From Mytilus edulis (lineage: Eukaryota; Mollusca; Bivalvia; Mytilida; Mytilidae): 64,000 nucleotides of DNA. Positions 1 through 10,998 of this stretch are shown piece by piece. The stretch covers positions 6,600,207 through 6,664,206 of the forward strand of contig NC_092353.1 of assembly GCF_963676685.1 (NCBI RefSeq), in the 5' to 3' direction. The first letter of the stretch is position 1; each line of letters starts with the position of its first letter. The notes beneath the pieces were generated by a model. That model ran no database searches, had not been told where the DNA came from, and saw only the letters and a program-made list of their open reading frames with translations. Made by a program: the position numbers and the translations under genes.

Positions 1-288
1 GTTGTATATACATTATGTACACAGCCAGGTATCACCATCATTGATGGCGATCCGATGGATACATCTGTTGTAGGGTTGTCACTGACTCAGACGTACTTAT
101 AAATATAATTATTTTCTGTGACTGTATCTTACATTCATTTGTAGGATCCTTTACTATAGATAATTTAGCTGATCTGTAACAATAACATCTTCATGCCTTA
201 TATATCATGTACTGCAGTACGCCGCTAGATTAAAACTGACGTGGAAAGGTAACACACGGCCAGCGAAAGCTCTTTTTTTGAGAGCCCA

Positions 289-443
289 GGTGGTCGTGTG
301 GTCTAGCGGGACGGCTGCAGTGCAGGCGATTTGGTGTCACGATATCACAGTAGCATGGGTTCGAATCCCGGCGAGGGAAGAACCAAAAATTTGCGAAAGC
401 AAATTTACAGATCTAACATTGTTGGGTTGATGTTTAGACGAGT
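289..443 (+). mobile_element. tRNA-derived SINE, copy 1
   Basis: A perfect RNA polymerase III A box (TGGTCTAGCGG, 299-309) and a perfect B box (GGTTCGAATCC, 358-368) lie 59 bp apart. This spacing suits a tRNA with a long variable arm, such as tRNA-Leu or tRNA-Ser. A conserved 3' part ends in GACGAGT. The layout resembles the V-SINE type reported from molluscs (RUDI), but that assignment is from memory and unverified. A functional tRNA is unlikely because the element is repeated and continues well past the B box. Confidence 0.75.
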
Positions 444-729
444 TGTATATACATTATGTACACAGCCAGGTATCACCATCATTGATGGCGATCCGATGGA
501 TACATCTGTTGTAGGGTTGTCACTGACTCAGACGTACTTATAAATATAATTATTTTCTGTGACTGTATCTTACATTCATTTGTAGGATCCTTTACTATAG
601 ATAATTTAGCTGATCTGTAACAATAACATCTTCATGCCTTATATATCATGTACTGCAGTACGCCGCTAGATTAAAACTGACGTGGAAAGGTAACACACGG
701 CCAGCGAAAGCTCTTTTTTTGAGAGCCCA

Positions 730-884
730 GGTGGTCGTGTGGTCTAGCGGGACGGCTGCAGTGCAGGCGATTTGGTGTCACGATATCACAGCAGCATGGG
801 TTCGAATCCCGGCGAGGGAAGAACCAAAAATTTGCGAAAGCAAATTTACAGATCTAACATTGTTGGGTTGATGTTTAGACGAGT
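730..884 (+). mobile_element. tRNA-derived SINE, copy 2
   Basis: This is the second copy in the 441-bp array, with A box at 740-750 and B box at 799-809. It differs from copy 1 by a single visible base in the tRNA-like head. Confidence 0.75.
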
Positions 885-1170
885 TGTATATACATTATGT
901 ACACAGCCAGGTATCACCATCATTGATGGCGATCCGATGGATACATCTGTTGTAGGGTTGTCACTGACTCAGACGTACTTATAAATATAATTATTTTCTG
1001 TGACTGTATCTTACATTCATTTGTAGGATCCTTTACTATAGATAATTTAGCTGATCTGTAACAATAACATCTTCATGCCTTATATATCATGTACTGCAGT
1101 ACGCCGCTAGATTAAAACTGACGTGGAAAGGTAACACACGGCCAGCGAAAGCTCTTTTTTTGAGAGCCCA

Positions 1171-1325
1171 GGTGGTCGTGTGGTCTAGCGGGACGGCTGC
1201 AGTGCAGGCGATTTGGTGTCACGATATCACAGTAGCATGGGTTCGAATCCCGGCGAGGGAAGAACCAAAAATTTGCGAAAGCAAATTTACAGATCTAACA
1301 TTGTTGGGTTGATGTTTAGACGAGT
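1171..1325 (+). mobile_element. tRNA-derived SINE, copy 3
   Basis: This is the last copy of the array. It ends in GACGAGT directly followed by a TA dinucleotide tract (1325-1347), which probably is the SINE's own simple-repeat tail. Confidence 0.75.
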
Positions 1326-1347
1326 ATATATATATATATATATATAA
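1325..1347. repeat. (TA)n microsatellite, SINE tail
   Basis: About eleven TA units follow the third SINE copy. The related element at 17 kb ends in a similar TA tract. Confidence 0.9.
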
Positions 1348-1686
1348 GTGTCTAAGAATGTAACTTTAACACACTAATGAGTGTTATAAAATTAGTTGTT
1401 ATATTTTATATATTATTCACGCAATATTTCGCTAAACAAATTAGCTTCATCGGGCGTGTGCATCTATCTAGGTGAAATCGGATGCATGACAAAAAAATAT
1501 CTTTGTAGCTTGACGTTTTTGTGTAAAAGTTTAAAATATTGATTGATGGGGTATATACAAGATATTTTTGCCGTTTATTGTACATAATAATTTTTAAATC
1601 TAAACAAATAGTTGTTTTAGTTAAATAGAATGAAATTCATGATTCACACCTAGATAGATTGAATGTTGATTGTTGCTATTTTTAGA

Positions 1687-1688
<2 letters not shown>
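1348..1688. other. AT-rich spacer, no gene seen
   Basis: There is no open frame of note and no exon-like signal. The stretch around 1420-1520 looks like part of a dispersed bivalve repeat, from memory only. Confidence 0.4.

Positions 1689-1733
<45 letters not shown>
1689..1733. repeat. (TA)n microsatellite
   Basis: About 22 uninterrupted TA dinucleotides. It directly abuts the repeat that starts at 1735. Confidence 0.95.
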
Positions 1734-1734
<1 letters not shown>

Positions 1735-1736
<2 letters not shown>

Positions 1737-2235
1737 GCAACAGTAGTATCCCGCTGTTCAAAACTCATAAATCCATGGACAAAAAACAAAATCGGGGTAA
1801 CAAACTAAAACCGAGGGAAACGCATTAAATATAAGAGGATAACAACGACATAACACTAAAATGTAACACACACAGACAAAATCCCACGAGAATGACAAAT
1901 ATAACACATATATATAACATCAAAACCAAACACATGAATTTGGGATAGACAAGTACCGTGACACGTCTTATCGCAATGTGTATTTACACTCAAAAATAAG
2001 AGAAAACAAACGACACAACGTTATAATGTAATACACACAGAAACGAACTATAATATAACAATGGCCATATTCCTGACTTGGTACAGGGCATTTTTAAAGG
2101 AAAAAATGGTGGGTTGAACCTGGTTTTGTGGCATGCCAAACCTGGCACTTTTATGGCCATGTGAAATATAACATCAAACTGACAACACAGGACTACAATA
2201 TAAACAATTGCTGTGAGAATACCGAGTCATACGCA
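1735..2235. repeat. Dispersed non-coding repeat with an internal duplication
   Basis: The sequence resembles a repeat frequently seen in Mytilus genomic sequence (recognition from memory). Within it, 1827-1880 and 1990-2046 are diverged copies of each other: both have a (G)AGA-AACAACGAC core and then AATGTAA-ACACACAGA. The unit is therefore internally duplicated at a spacing of about 164 bp. No coding capacity is visible. Confidence 0.6.
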
Positions 2236-2429
2236 TGAAACAAAATAATAAAAGGAGTTACATTTGCATAGATTTGATATAGTCCAATAAGTCAAGTGTG
2301 TAAAATTTCCAACAAAACCGCAAGCAAAAATTTAAAAGCAATAAATACTATGATAAACCGACTAACAAAAGTTAAATTTTAAAGAGAAAGACAATCAAGG
2401 GCAAGTCTTATCAAAACAGTTATGTTTAC

Positions 2430-2530
2430 CTCTGACCGTGCCGATACTGTCGTGTGTGACATCTCCCCAGCCATTGATTGGTTCGGTCACTGATAACTTG
2501 ATCCTCACGTGATCTCCTTCTTGCAGTTTA
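2430..2530 (-). CDS. TRIM-like gene, second exon: Mind bomb-type SH3 repeat
   Basis: On the minus strand a 101-bp exon is bounded by an acceptor (ATTTGCAG, 2531-2538) and a donor (GTAAAC, 2424-2429). The preceding exon ends two bases into a codon, and this exon supplies the third, so the frame joins without a stop. It encodes about 33 residues with GDHVRIKLSV near the start, then P-x-NGWGDVTH and SIGTVR. This pattern matches the repeat found in Mind bomb/KEG-type proteins (the SH3-like MIB repeat). It ends one base into a codon, so the gene continues toward or beyond position 1. No third exon was recognised before the SINE array. The splice assignment is inferred from sites and frame only. 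Confidence 0.6.
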
Positions 2531-3368
2531 CTGCAAATATACGATAATATTTATTTTAGACACGTTCTTCACGGATCAATAGGCACTATTTCCATATATG
2601 TATATCATTATTGGGTATAAATTTGTAAAACACTTGTGTCTTACTAGTACTGTTACAGAGACAAGACTGATACAGTTTTAAAAAACGTTTTTGTACCATT
2701 TTATCTTATATAATATAAAAAAAAAAACTCCTTTTCAATACCGTACATATACAAATACAGTTTTTTTCTTCTGTTTTCAATAAACAGTTTTTAATAAAAT
2801 TAACTTCACAGGAAAAAATGGTAAATATGCATGATTATCACAATAATGTTCAGTGTTCACTTACTGGCTATACATACAAGTCCATTCCATCCAGAATAAA
2901 ATTTACAGGAAGAGACAATCATTTTGCTTGTGATAACATATAAACGTTTAACCTATAAAAAAAACCCAACCCAACAGAAAAAAAAAAAAAGGCCTCTAAA
3001 CGGCTTCATATGTATTCGACCAATTCTCTATAATAATATACTGTGATATGTACAGTACATCAAGCTATCAATTGTCTAATTTAGTCTGTTAATAATGTTC
3101 TTGTCACGGTTTTAAGTTTTAAAACAATAATAAAAAACATATTGGTTGTTGATAAACAGTTGTCACTATCTATACTGTCTTTAGATAATTCAAATCTGCT
3201 ATTTATAATGGTATAATTTTCTAAATATTTATTTTTGTTTCGACAAATTTGGAGAATTTTCTATTCACTGTTTGTGATATATTTAATTCTTATCAGTCTT
3301 TATTACAAGTGCCTTATTTATCTTAATCTGCATATGCCTATAACGTGTAGTGTGGTGAAATTACTTAC

Positions 3369-4159
3369 AAAAATCCTATTTCCACCGCTCCGAATAATTC
3401 GTTAATTGTCTCTTCATCTTTGCCTGGCTCTATAAACCTAATTGGTGGAATCTGTTTGAATTCACTAATTTCTCTAGTCTTTACGTGCTGGACATCTTCT
3501 TCCCATTCTCCATACGACAATAGTATATCAATATCTTTCGTATTCTGTAGAGAACCTTTTAGACGTTCAATTTGGAGGTCACATAGCAATTTTATATCCT
3601 CAAGTTTATAAACTTCTTCCGACTTCCGGGTGATTTGAGAACTTTCTTCTAGAGTTACGCGTTCTACCAAAGTTTCTGTGTGTTTATCAATAAGAGCCTT
3701 TAATGTATCACCTCTTACCTTGATCACCTTTTTCAAGATGGCATTATCAATCTTGTAGGCTTCCTCAAACACATTCAGATCATCAACGATTTGTTTGACA
3801 TTTTCTGATCTAGATTCCAGATCCACTATTTCACTTGATATACCTTCCTTCTTTTTGGACACAGCATTTTCAATTTCATCCACGTCATGTTGTTTGTGTT
3901 TCTCGAGCATGCAGCTAGGACAAATAAGTAAACAACATGAGCTGCAATAAAAGACAACTTCTTTCGAGTGAATAAGACATGATGGCCGCTTATCTAAAAT
4001 CTTCGAATAGGATTTATCGACATGGTGCTTCTTATTTGATTTCCGTTTGAGATGAGAAGATTTACATTTCGAACATAAAATGACTTCACATTCTAAGCAA
4101 AACTCCTCGCCATTTGTTTTATTACACTCTGTACAAATTCCTAATACATGATTCGCCAT
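3369..4159 (-). CDS. B-box/coiled-coil TRIM-like protein, first exon
   Basis: The ATG at 4159 opens 263 codons ending at a strong donor, GTAAGT (3363-3368). Residues 9-45 form a B-box 1 zinc-binding set (C9, C12, C21, C24, C29, C32, H36, H45). Residues 61-91 form a B-box 2 (C61, H64, C72, C75, C80, C83, H88, H91). Charged heptad-like helices from about residue 100 to 215 suggest a coiled coil for oligomerisation. There is no RING domain before the B-boxes, so E3 ligase activity cannot be assumed. Such RING-less B-box proteins are strongly expanded in bivalves and often tied to innate immunity or scaffolding. The second exon at 2430-2530 adds a MIB-type repeat. A decayed copy of this exon's 5' end and upstream DNA lies at 22260-22450. 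The product is probably cytoplasmic. The gene is incomplete in the window. Confidence 0.8.
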
Positions 4160-5860
4160 TTTAATTTTTATGAATATTGTATACCTGTAGTTTATACGGA
4201 AGAAATTTAAAGTATGTCATCTTTTGTTGCGAATATAAAAAAAAGTTTTTCATTGAGATTTAAGGTTGAACTAAAAATTTGAATAACAATATTTGTCGTA
4301 ATTATATAACGTATTCCTAATATTAGATATTTCTACCTTTTTCATGCAATACTATCCATAAAAAGTTTCTAAATATGTCAATATTTATGGTTATATTTTA
4401 GTGTTTGACTAGACAATTTGATCTTTTACATTATTGTTATGCATGTTTTATCTAGTGGTCTAAAGATATTATCCGATCGACTGACTGTCTTGTTATGGAT
4501 ATTTAGATAGTTTTTTAAATGATTTCTCTTTTTTTTTACAATAAAATGACATGACCAGCAAAGTTTATACACAGCTACTTTTGCATAGGTACTATTTCTG
4601 TACTAAAAATCTGTAGGACTGGAAATTTACTTTCAATATTCAGTACTATTTTGTTACTTTAAAATTATTGTAATATTTAGGTAACTGTTTTTTTTTACAG
4701 TACTTAATTTGTACTTGAAATTTAGGTACTACAGACTTTTGGTTACTACCGTTACATTTTCAGAATTTTGAAAGTTTTTCTGTGTAGTTTATCTTTCAAA
4801 ATGCAAATCTTGTTATGAAAATGTAGTTTATTTTATGGTTAAGGTAACGCCATTGATATCATTCTTTGCTGGCCGGAACGACATTTGTGTTACTGATTAC
4901 AACCAACCACTATCATCTGATTTGTTATTGAATAAGCATTCATTTTTACCTTACGTTATTGTTAACTTTTTAGTTGTATTTTGTTAAATGCTTAACTTAA
5001 AGAATACGCGTGTTTCATCTATTTTTTTCAGTTGATTCGGTTTTCATTTATTCTTTCTTAATGTTTGCGAAATTATTTTTTATGTAGGGCTTCTTTGTCT
5101 GATTAATGTTGTGTCTATTCTCCTTTAAATGTGACATTTATTTGTCCCTCCATTGCAACATTGAGATTAGTTTGCGAAGTTGATTGTGATCACTTCAGAC
5201 AAACACTTTTTTCTATGCATGCATTCGTTTTCAGTTACCCCAAAATAAAAATGATCATTCGAGATTACATGTTAACTAACCGTTCTAATCGAATGTCAGA
5301 TTTATGAAAACGTTTTGGATTTGACACCACATATGAGCTTGTAATTAGTTTTTGCAGCCATTCGATGTTTGATTGGAGTTTTTGAACCAAACAGTTGTTC
5401 ATTAATGCAGAAACAATATTCATCTCAATCGGCATTGGCAACGCAAATGTCACATGATACCGTTTTTAATTCACATGTAACGTTAACATCTTATTCGGTC
5501 TTTCAAAAATACCCATTATGTCCTTGTAGATATAGATATTATTTGGAAGAAGGGATTCTAAGTTAAACGTCTCTTTGATTTCTCCCTCTTCTGTTTTAGA
5601 TTGTATTAACTATCATCTTTTATTGAAGAATTGCCAAATAGTTTCATTTTGAGATCTTGTCATTAGTTTTTAGATATGAAACAAAACATGCTTTACCACA
5701 CATGAATTTTAAAGCAGATTAAAAAGATGTTTATTTGTGTATGATATTCGTTTGTATATTGCCTTGGCTTAAAATACATTGTATTTTAACAAAAAATCTA
5801 AGTTCCTTGGATAGTGGATGTGTTCTGATTGATATATTAGTCTTAGATACATAGTTTATT
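4160..5860. other. Intergenic DNA upstream of the TRIM-like gene
   Basis: The 100 bp next to the TRIM-like start (4160-4260) is shared with 22353-22450, so it is probably 5' UTR or promoter. The rest is AT-rich without exon-like structure. The short open frames here have no recognisable domain. Confidence 0.4.
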
Positions 5861-6019
5861 TTATTATTTGCTATTTGATTCGAATCCAGATGTCAGTCTC
5901 TGCGAGTACTCACATATCTTTACATTATGTCTTTTATTTAAGGGATTTATAAATATCATGAACATCCGGTCTGTGGTGATTTTGTTTAATGTCTTTCTGC
6001 TTTGTATAGATCTGACAAA

Positions 6020-6460
6020 TTTAGCCGTGTTCAACTTATTTCATGTTTTATGCTGTCCCACCACTGTCCCAGGTTGTACAAGGGTTGAGCGCTCACAAGC
6101 ATGTTTATACCCGCCAAATTCCTTATGTTCCTGTCCCGAGTCACGAGCCAGTAGTTCAGTAGGTTTTGGTGATTCATGTCTGTCATATATGTTTTTCTTA
6201 CATTGTATTTTTTATAATTGTATCCATGGAGTTGTCAGTTTATTTTCAATCTATTAGTTTGACATTCCCTCTGGTATCTTTCGTCCCTCTTTTATGCCGT
6301 TGTAATTAGTTGTTTTCAATTAATTCATATCGGGGCACTTTTTGGCCAACTGTATGGCTTATATTTTTTTCTCATTGTTAAGGGCCGTACTTTGCCTATT
6401 CGAATTTGGGTTGATACATTTAGTTGTCTCATTAGAAATCTTCTACATCAAAAACTGAAT
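6020..6460 (+). repeat. Dispersed repeat family R2, diverged copy
   Basis: This shares the family pattern also seen at 25860, 27340, 30234, 31835 and 35125: a CTGTCCC-AGTCA-GAGCC head, a ggGGCC block, an ATTGTT(G)AAGGCCGTAC block and a GTTGTCTCATT tail. The 129-codon open frame at 5868-6257 lies mostly inside it and is not a gene. Confidence 0.6.
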
Positions 6461-7540
6461 TGGTCTTCGATCTGAATATACAGTATATGATACCATCTAG
6501 AGAATACTTTGGAGTTCAAAACCTTTACAAGCATATTCCAAATCAATACATAAATTCCATAATTTCCCTCCATCTGTCGACCAATGACTCGTTTTTGTCT
6601 AATAAAGATATGAATATTCTGAAATGTCCAAGCGTCTTTTCAACAATTTAAGGAAAGCTTGCACAGTCTGTTTAATGTTTGAGCCTTACAGAGTTAATGT
6701 AATACGTTGACGATAGAAACCAATAATTTAAAACCAGAGTTATAAGAATTAGAAAATTACTCTTCCATCATTGAAAAATACTCTAAAAACAAAATACTAT
6801 CAATCAGACAATTTTCTCTAATTTGTATTTTATTTTATTTCTGTGCATTCATAAATATATCCTCTACAATTTCTATCTCTTTACTCTTGGCATATTCATT
6901 TGTATCATAAAGTCTATATTTTTCAAATTTAAATAATTATAAGAGACTAAACTATGTTATATTTTGTATTGGAAAGCTTGAAGTTTGCTTTCTATATGAT
7001 AGTACATTTAAAAGCCAGAAGAAAAAAAATCTATTTCATATCACTTATTTCAATACTACAACTTTCTTCACAGCTTTGCTGTGAAATCGGAGAAGCATAT
7101 CCCTGATCATTGAAAAGTAAATAAACAACTTTGGCAAATAATGCACTAATAGGCTTTTTTTATTATTAGGCTCAAAATCAAACCCAAATGAGTTGCTGTT
7201 ACGTGACATTTGTTGCTGTATTAACAACTCTTTTTCAGTCATTTGGTACATTTTTTTATATCCAGTTTAAAAGACAGATCATATATAAACTAAAGTTATA
7301 TATTTTATTAATAGTGTCATCATAAAAGAAATCGCATCGTCATCTACAATATCATTGATGAACATTATGCCTTTCATGTACCAAGATATGTAACAAAAAC
7401 TCTTATTGACATCTCTGATGACAGTGTTAAACAAAACAGATTCTTTTCTCACATAAAATGCAACGGCTTAAATATCTTCGTAAAAGGTTTTCAAGCAGAT
7501 CAAACTTATTTATATAAAAAAAGCTGCTTTTAAATTTAAA
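6461..7540. other. AT-rich spacer 3' of claudin-like gene C, no gene seen
   Basis: Short open frames on both strands lack domains, splice context and homology to neighbours. Confidence 0.4.
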
Positions 7541-7544
7541 AAAC

Positions 7545-7780
7545 TCAATCTTCATCTACAACATAATAGTAAATAAAAAAACGTTTCAGCTTGTTATTGC
7601 TCTTTTTCTTCTCTTCAATCGAGTTTTTATCGTCTTCAGCAGCTGCCATAATGCAACACAGACATGTTAATGCAATGATGCCTAAAAGAAGTACTGCGGA
7701 CCAGAAGGACAACCACCAACTCCAACCCACAGTATAACCTTCTGTCCAAACTATTATTGTTGAAGCAATATTCAATATCT
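7545..7780 (-). CDS. Claudin-like gene C, terminal exon
   Basis: On the minus strand the acceptor is a T-rich tract ending in AG just above 7780. The exon starts two bases before an ATA codon, the same phase as the terminal exons at 28188-28396 and 14503-14660. It encodes the end of TM3, a W-rich second extracellular loop (WTEGYTVGWSWW) and TM4. Then comes a cytoplasmic tail rich in K, E and N, longer than in copy A, ending YYYVVDED before the stop at 7545. The aromatic YYYVV ending is shared with copy A and with the region beyond the stop of copy B, so it is probably functional. Gene C is partial: exon 2 lies at 8800-8949 and no first exon was recognised. Confidence 0.7.
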
Positions 7781-8442
7781 CTAAAAAAAAAAAATACAAT
7801 TAGACACTTAAAATAAAAAACGTATTATAGTGATGGCTGGATATCTGTGTCTGTAATTTATACGGATTATCCTCGGTATAAAAATTATATTATAATGTAA
7901 TTCACATAGTAAAATTATCATATTCGTCTGTATGGACCTGTGAATCGGAAGCACGCTGGTTTTTTTTTTTTTATTTCATATACAGTATATCGCACTTAAT
8001 TGCAAATTGACTTTCATAATTGATCGCACCGAGAACTGGATAATATTTCATTTTTTTCATTCTGGTCAAATGTTTTGTTATATAAATGATCGTTATAAAT
8101 TTCTGTAAAAATAGATCTGCATGATTAGATAAAATATTTGATTTATATTTGAAGATATTTGAGATTTTCGATGCAAATGTATTTGAGAAGAAAAATGAAA
8201 AACCGAAATTACAAAATAGTTCTTACTAATAGATAAACATAATTATTGTCCTCGTGTGTTCAGCTTATTAATTTGTTTACAATTATTTTCAGAGCATGGT
8301 TCATTATTGAAGAATAAACCATGCACACTGTTTTAAGTGCATTACATACATGTGTCTTTCTATGGTGTGATGTTATACTACTGTTTTAGAAAAGGAAGAA
8401 TGTTTGGTACCATAAAAAGGCCTACTAATCCCACTGCAATTG

Positions 8443-8528
8443 TTTGCACCTGTCATAAGTCAGGAATCTGATGTTCAATGGTTGTCGTTTGTTTATGTGG
8501 TTCATTAGTGTTTCTCGTTTCTCGTGTT
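8443..8528 (+). repeat. Head fragment of repeat family R2
   Basis: The stretch from CACCTGTCATAAGTCAGGAA to the start of the adjacent R1 copy matches the R2 head (compare 27375-27470). It is fused directly to R1 in the opposite reading sense, so this is a composite or nested insertion. Confidence 0.55.
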
Positions 8529-8734
8529 TTATATAGATTAGACCGTTGGTTTTCACGTTTGAATGGTTTTACGCTAGTAATATGTTGGGACCCTTTGTAG
8601 CTTGCTGTTCGTTGTGAGCCTAGGCTCAATGTTGAAGACTGTACCTTGACCTATAATGGTTTATTTTTATAAATTGTGACTTGGATGGAGAGTTGTCTCA
8701 TTGGCACCTTTACCACATCTTCCTATATCTATAT
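8529..8734 (-). mobile_element. Dispersed repeat family R1
   Basis: Read on the minus strand, this contains the family core GATGTGGTA-G-GCCAATGAGACAACTCTCCATCCAAG and the block CATTATAGGTCAAGGTACAG. Other full copies lie at 15618-15828 (minus), 19529-19697 (plus) and 24929-25130 (plus). It has no coding capacity; its length and dispersal suit a SINE or MITE. It sits 65 bp downstream of exon 2 of gene C, as the copy at 15618 does for gene B. Confidence 0.7.
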
Positions 8735-8799
8735 TCATCTTTTTGCATTTACCAAATTTCTATGATGTAAATTTTGACATATCCTAGTATTTAGTATAC

Positions 8800-8949
8800 C
8801 TGTAAGTGTAAACAATATCATTGCCCACGCCTTCCATCCTTGTTTTAGTTCCTTGTCGACTGTAGCAATAACAAGTATTGCTAGAACCAATACAAAAATG
8901 TTCACAAGTATTATTGCTACTGCCAATCCAAACACTCTTTTATCTATAA
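8800..8949 (-). CDS. Claudin-like gene C, middle exon
   Basis: A 150-bp exon bounded on the minus strand by TATTCTAG acceptor (8950-8957) and GTATAC donor (8794-8799). Its length and its phase (one base of the codon carried in and out) are identical to exon 2 of copies A and B. It encodes VIDKRVFGLAVAIILVN and the rest of TM2, a short charged loop (KELKQGWK) and the start of TM3. Splicing it to exon 3 at 7780 keeps the frame. No first exon encoding TM1 and the GLF-C-C loop was found between here and 14460. The locus may be a 5'-truncated duplicate, or it may borrow an upstream first exon. Confidence 0.7.
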
Positions 8950-9437
8950 CTAGAATATATATGGTCGTCACGCAACAGTAAATGAATAAATGTTCAATTA
9001 ATTCACTGCAGTCAGTGCAGTGTATATTTTCTCAAGTATCAATTAACACTTAAATTGACATATTTGACCTAAATACGACAACCGTTCATGTTGGCTGTTC
9101 AAACTCCTTCCTCTGCAAAATTACAGTGCCAGTCATGGGTTTCTTTACAATAAAAAAAGGGAGGTTCATAGAAGAACCTACACAAACGATCTATACTTAT
9201 ACACATCGAACATAGAAATTAATTGTCTTAACCAGAATCGAAATAATTGATGCAAGCTATACTGTATTGTAGTTTTAACATGGGAAGGAATTATATTCGT
9301 GATTATTTATGCCCGAGCGATAGTGAGGGCTAAACTAACGTCATCAATTATTTCTTAAATAAAATGCACAGGTACATTGAATAAAGACTTGATAACAATC
9401 GTGTTTTCATAATACTAGCTAAAATGTAATAATAAGT

Positions 9438-9563
9438 ATTGAATGCTTCTTTTTGTAACTTCACAGAGCGTTTACCGCGTGCACATTTTTAGGCGCTGCA
9501 GACAAAATATACTTCGGTCAACGCTTTTACACCCTAATGAAGTAACAAAAAGAAGCATTCAAT
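9438..9563. mobile_element. Small MITE with 26-bp perfect terminal inverted repeats
   Basis: Positions 9438-9463 and 9538-9563 are perfect reverse complements (ATTGAATGCTTCTTTTTGTA... and its mirror). The 74-bp core contains GCGTTTACCGCG and has no coding capacity. The structure is that of a non-autonomous DNA transposon. The surrounding 9230-9600 segment may belong to a larger related repeat. Confidence 0.75.
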
Positions 9564-10845
9564 TCTTAATTGAAAATTTAAATGACCTGAATCTTGTAGT
9601 GGTTTGACACGAAATGGAACTTACTGGAGCTGGAGAATCCCACTCATCGGGAGCGCCATTCTTAGAAATCCACCCGAAGGTCAGGGTGATACATACGTTA
9701 AGGTGATACACGTCCATATCAATCATATATATTCAAATATGTTTGGTTAGTTTGTACCTAGTGTGTCATAGATCCGAAAATTTACTGGAGCAGAGCATCC
9801 ATGAATTTAACGTATTTGTCTGGCGAACATTCCTTGAAAATCATTAACCCCTTTTTAAAAGAAAGCTTTGAAAATTTGTAACGACGTGTCATACATATTT
9901 CTACCATGTTGATAGGCTTTTGCACACAGAATAGTACAAGAATGTACAACAAACGGAACTAGAGGAAGAAAATAAAGTACAAAAAGAAGAAATCATACAT
10001 CGCCAAAATTACGAGGTCAGTTTGACAAGTAAATGTTTGCAAAAAAAATTAAAACAACGGGTATCTCATTCGCAGTATGCAACGACAACAAATCACAAAA
10101 CACACGGTCGCATTTAGTGTAAGATCCAACCTACTGGAGTGGGGTGCTCATTTTCGCCATATCTTTCCATATTTTTTCAGTTTATGTTCAGGTCCTTATG
10201 TTTTTGAAGTATACTGATATTTCTATATATATGAAGATAACTTCAAATGCAAAATATTCTTAGCTTTAAAACGTGTTTTGTCAACGGGGGACACATATTC
10301 GCCGTTGTTACACATCTATTTAAAACCAAATAACTGCAGCTTTAACAATATGTATCAAATAAATTTCATTAAAGATGAATAGCAGACATTTTATAAAGGT
10401 GTAAAAAGAACCTGAAATTTAGGGCAATCAGTCAAGGAATTAATAAAGAAATACTTCTTTTAAATCGTTTTTTTTTTCATTCAGGAAAATGGCTGAAAAT
10501 CGTTGTCCGTTTTTCGGTCCTTTTCTCGAGCTTTACAAGTAATTCACAAACCCATCAATTTAAAAAGTTACAGTGTGTACATGTACATACATGTATAATA
10601 TAAAAAAAAAAAAAATTATAAATTAACAAGGCTGTCAGGAACTGTAAACTTTGTTTTCACAAGCATTGAATATCCAACTGAACGGTATGTCAAATAGTCT
10701 TTGGTGGAAATATTATATTTAAGTTGATTATTTGGTCCTATATGTAGATCTAGGTATGAACAAATTATCAGAGAAAATAGAATTGACATTTTTTACGGAA
10801 TTTATTGATATATTACCTCCGACTTTCACTGACTAATTATAAAAA
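9564..10845. other. AT-rich spacer, no gene seen
   Basis: There are no open frames with recognisable domains on either strand. The stretch around 9600-9850 has duplicated short phrases (ACTGGAGC-G) but no clear element boundaries. Confidence 0.35.
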
Positions 10846-10847
10846 AG

Positions 10848-10985
10848 AAGCTGTGGTATGATTACCAACGAGACAACTGTTCACAAGAAACCAAAATGAC
10901 ACATACATTAGGGTCATCGTACGGCCTTTAACAATGAGTAAAGCCATTACCGCATAGTCAGCTATAAAAGGCCCCGATATAAGAC
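10848..10985 (-). repeat. Dispersed repeat family R2, tail part, truncating a LINE
   Basis: This carries the family phrases GAAG-TGTGGTATGATTACCAA, ACAACTGTTCACAAGA and TCGTACGGCCTTTAACAATGAG. It directly abuts the 3' break of the LINE relic that begins at about 10999 on the minus strand. Confidence 0.6.
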
Positions 10986-10998
10986 GGGCACCAGTTGT

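Larger units (their letters stand above)
1..1325 (+). repeat. 441-bp tandem repeat, three copies, each carrying a tRNA-derived SINE
   Basis: The same 441-bp sequence occurs three times, beginning at 1, 442 and 883, with almost no differences; one visible change is T to C at 793 relative to 352. Each unit is a SINE of about 155 bp joined to a linker of about 286 bp. The first copy touches the window edge, so the array may be longer. The last SINE runs directly into a (TA)n tract, while the internal ones run into the next linker. A diverged copy of the same linker-SINE structure lies at 16950-17480, so the composite is a dispersed element and not a purely local duplication. Confidence 0.9.

Noticed and set aside
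289-1325. Three functional tRNA genes
   Set aside because: A and B boxes are perfect, but the sequence continues as a SINE, occurs in a tandem array and at another locus, and does not fold by eye into a clean cloverleaf.
2845-2940. Extra TRIM-like exon ending at a GTAAGT near 2864
   Set aside because: The donor is good, but joining it between exon 1 and the MIB-type exon breaks the reading frame, and no acceptor is convincing.
5868-6257. 129-codon plus-strand open frame
   Set aside because: It lies mostly inside an R2 repeat copy, with no domain and no splice context.
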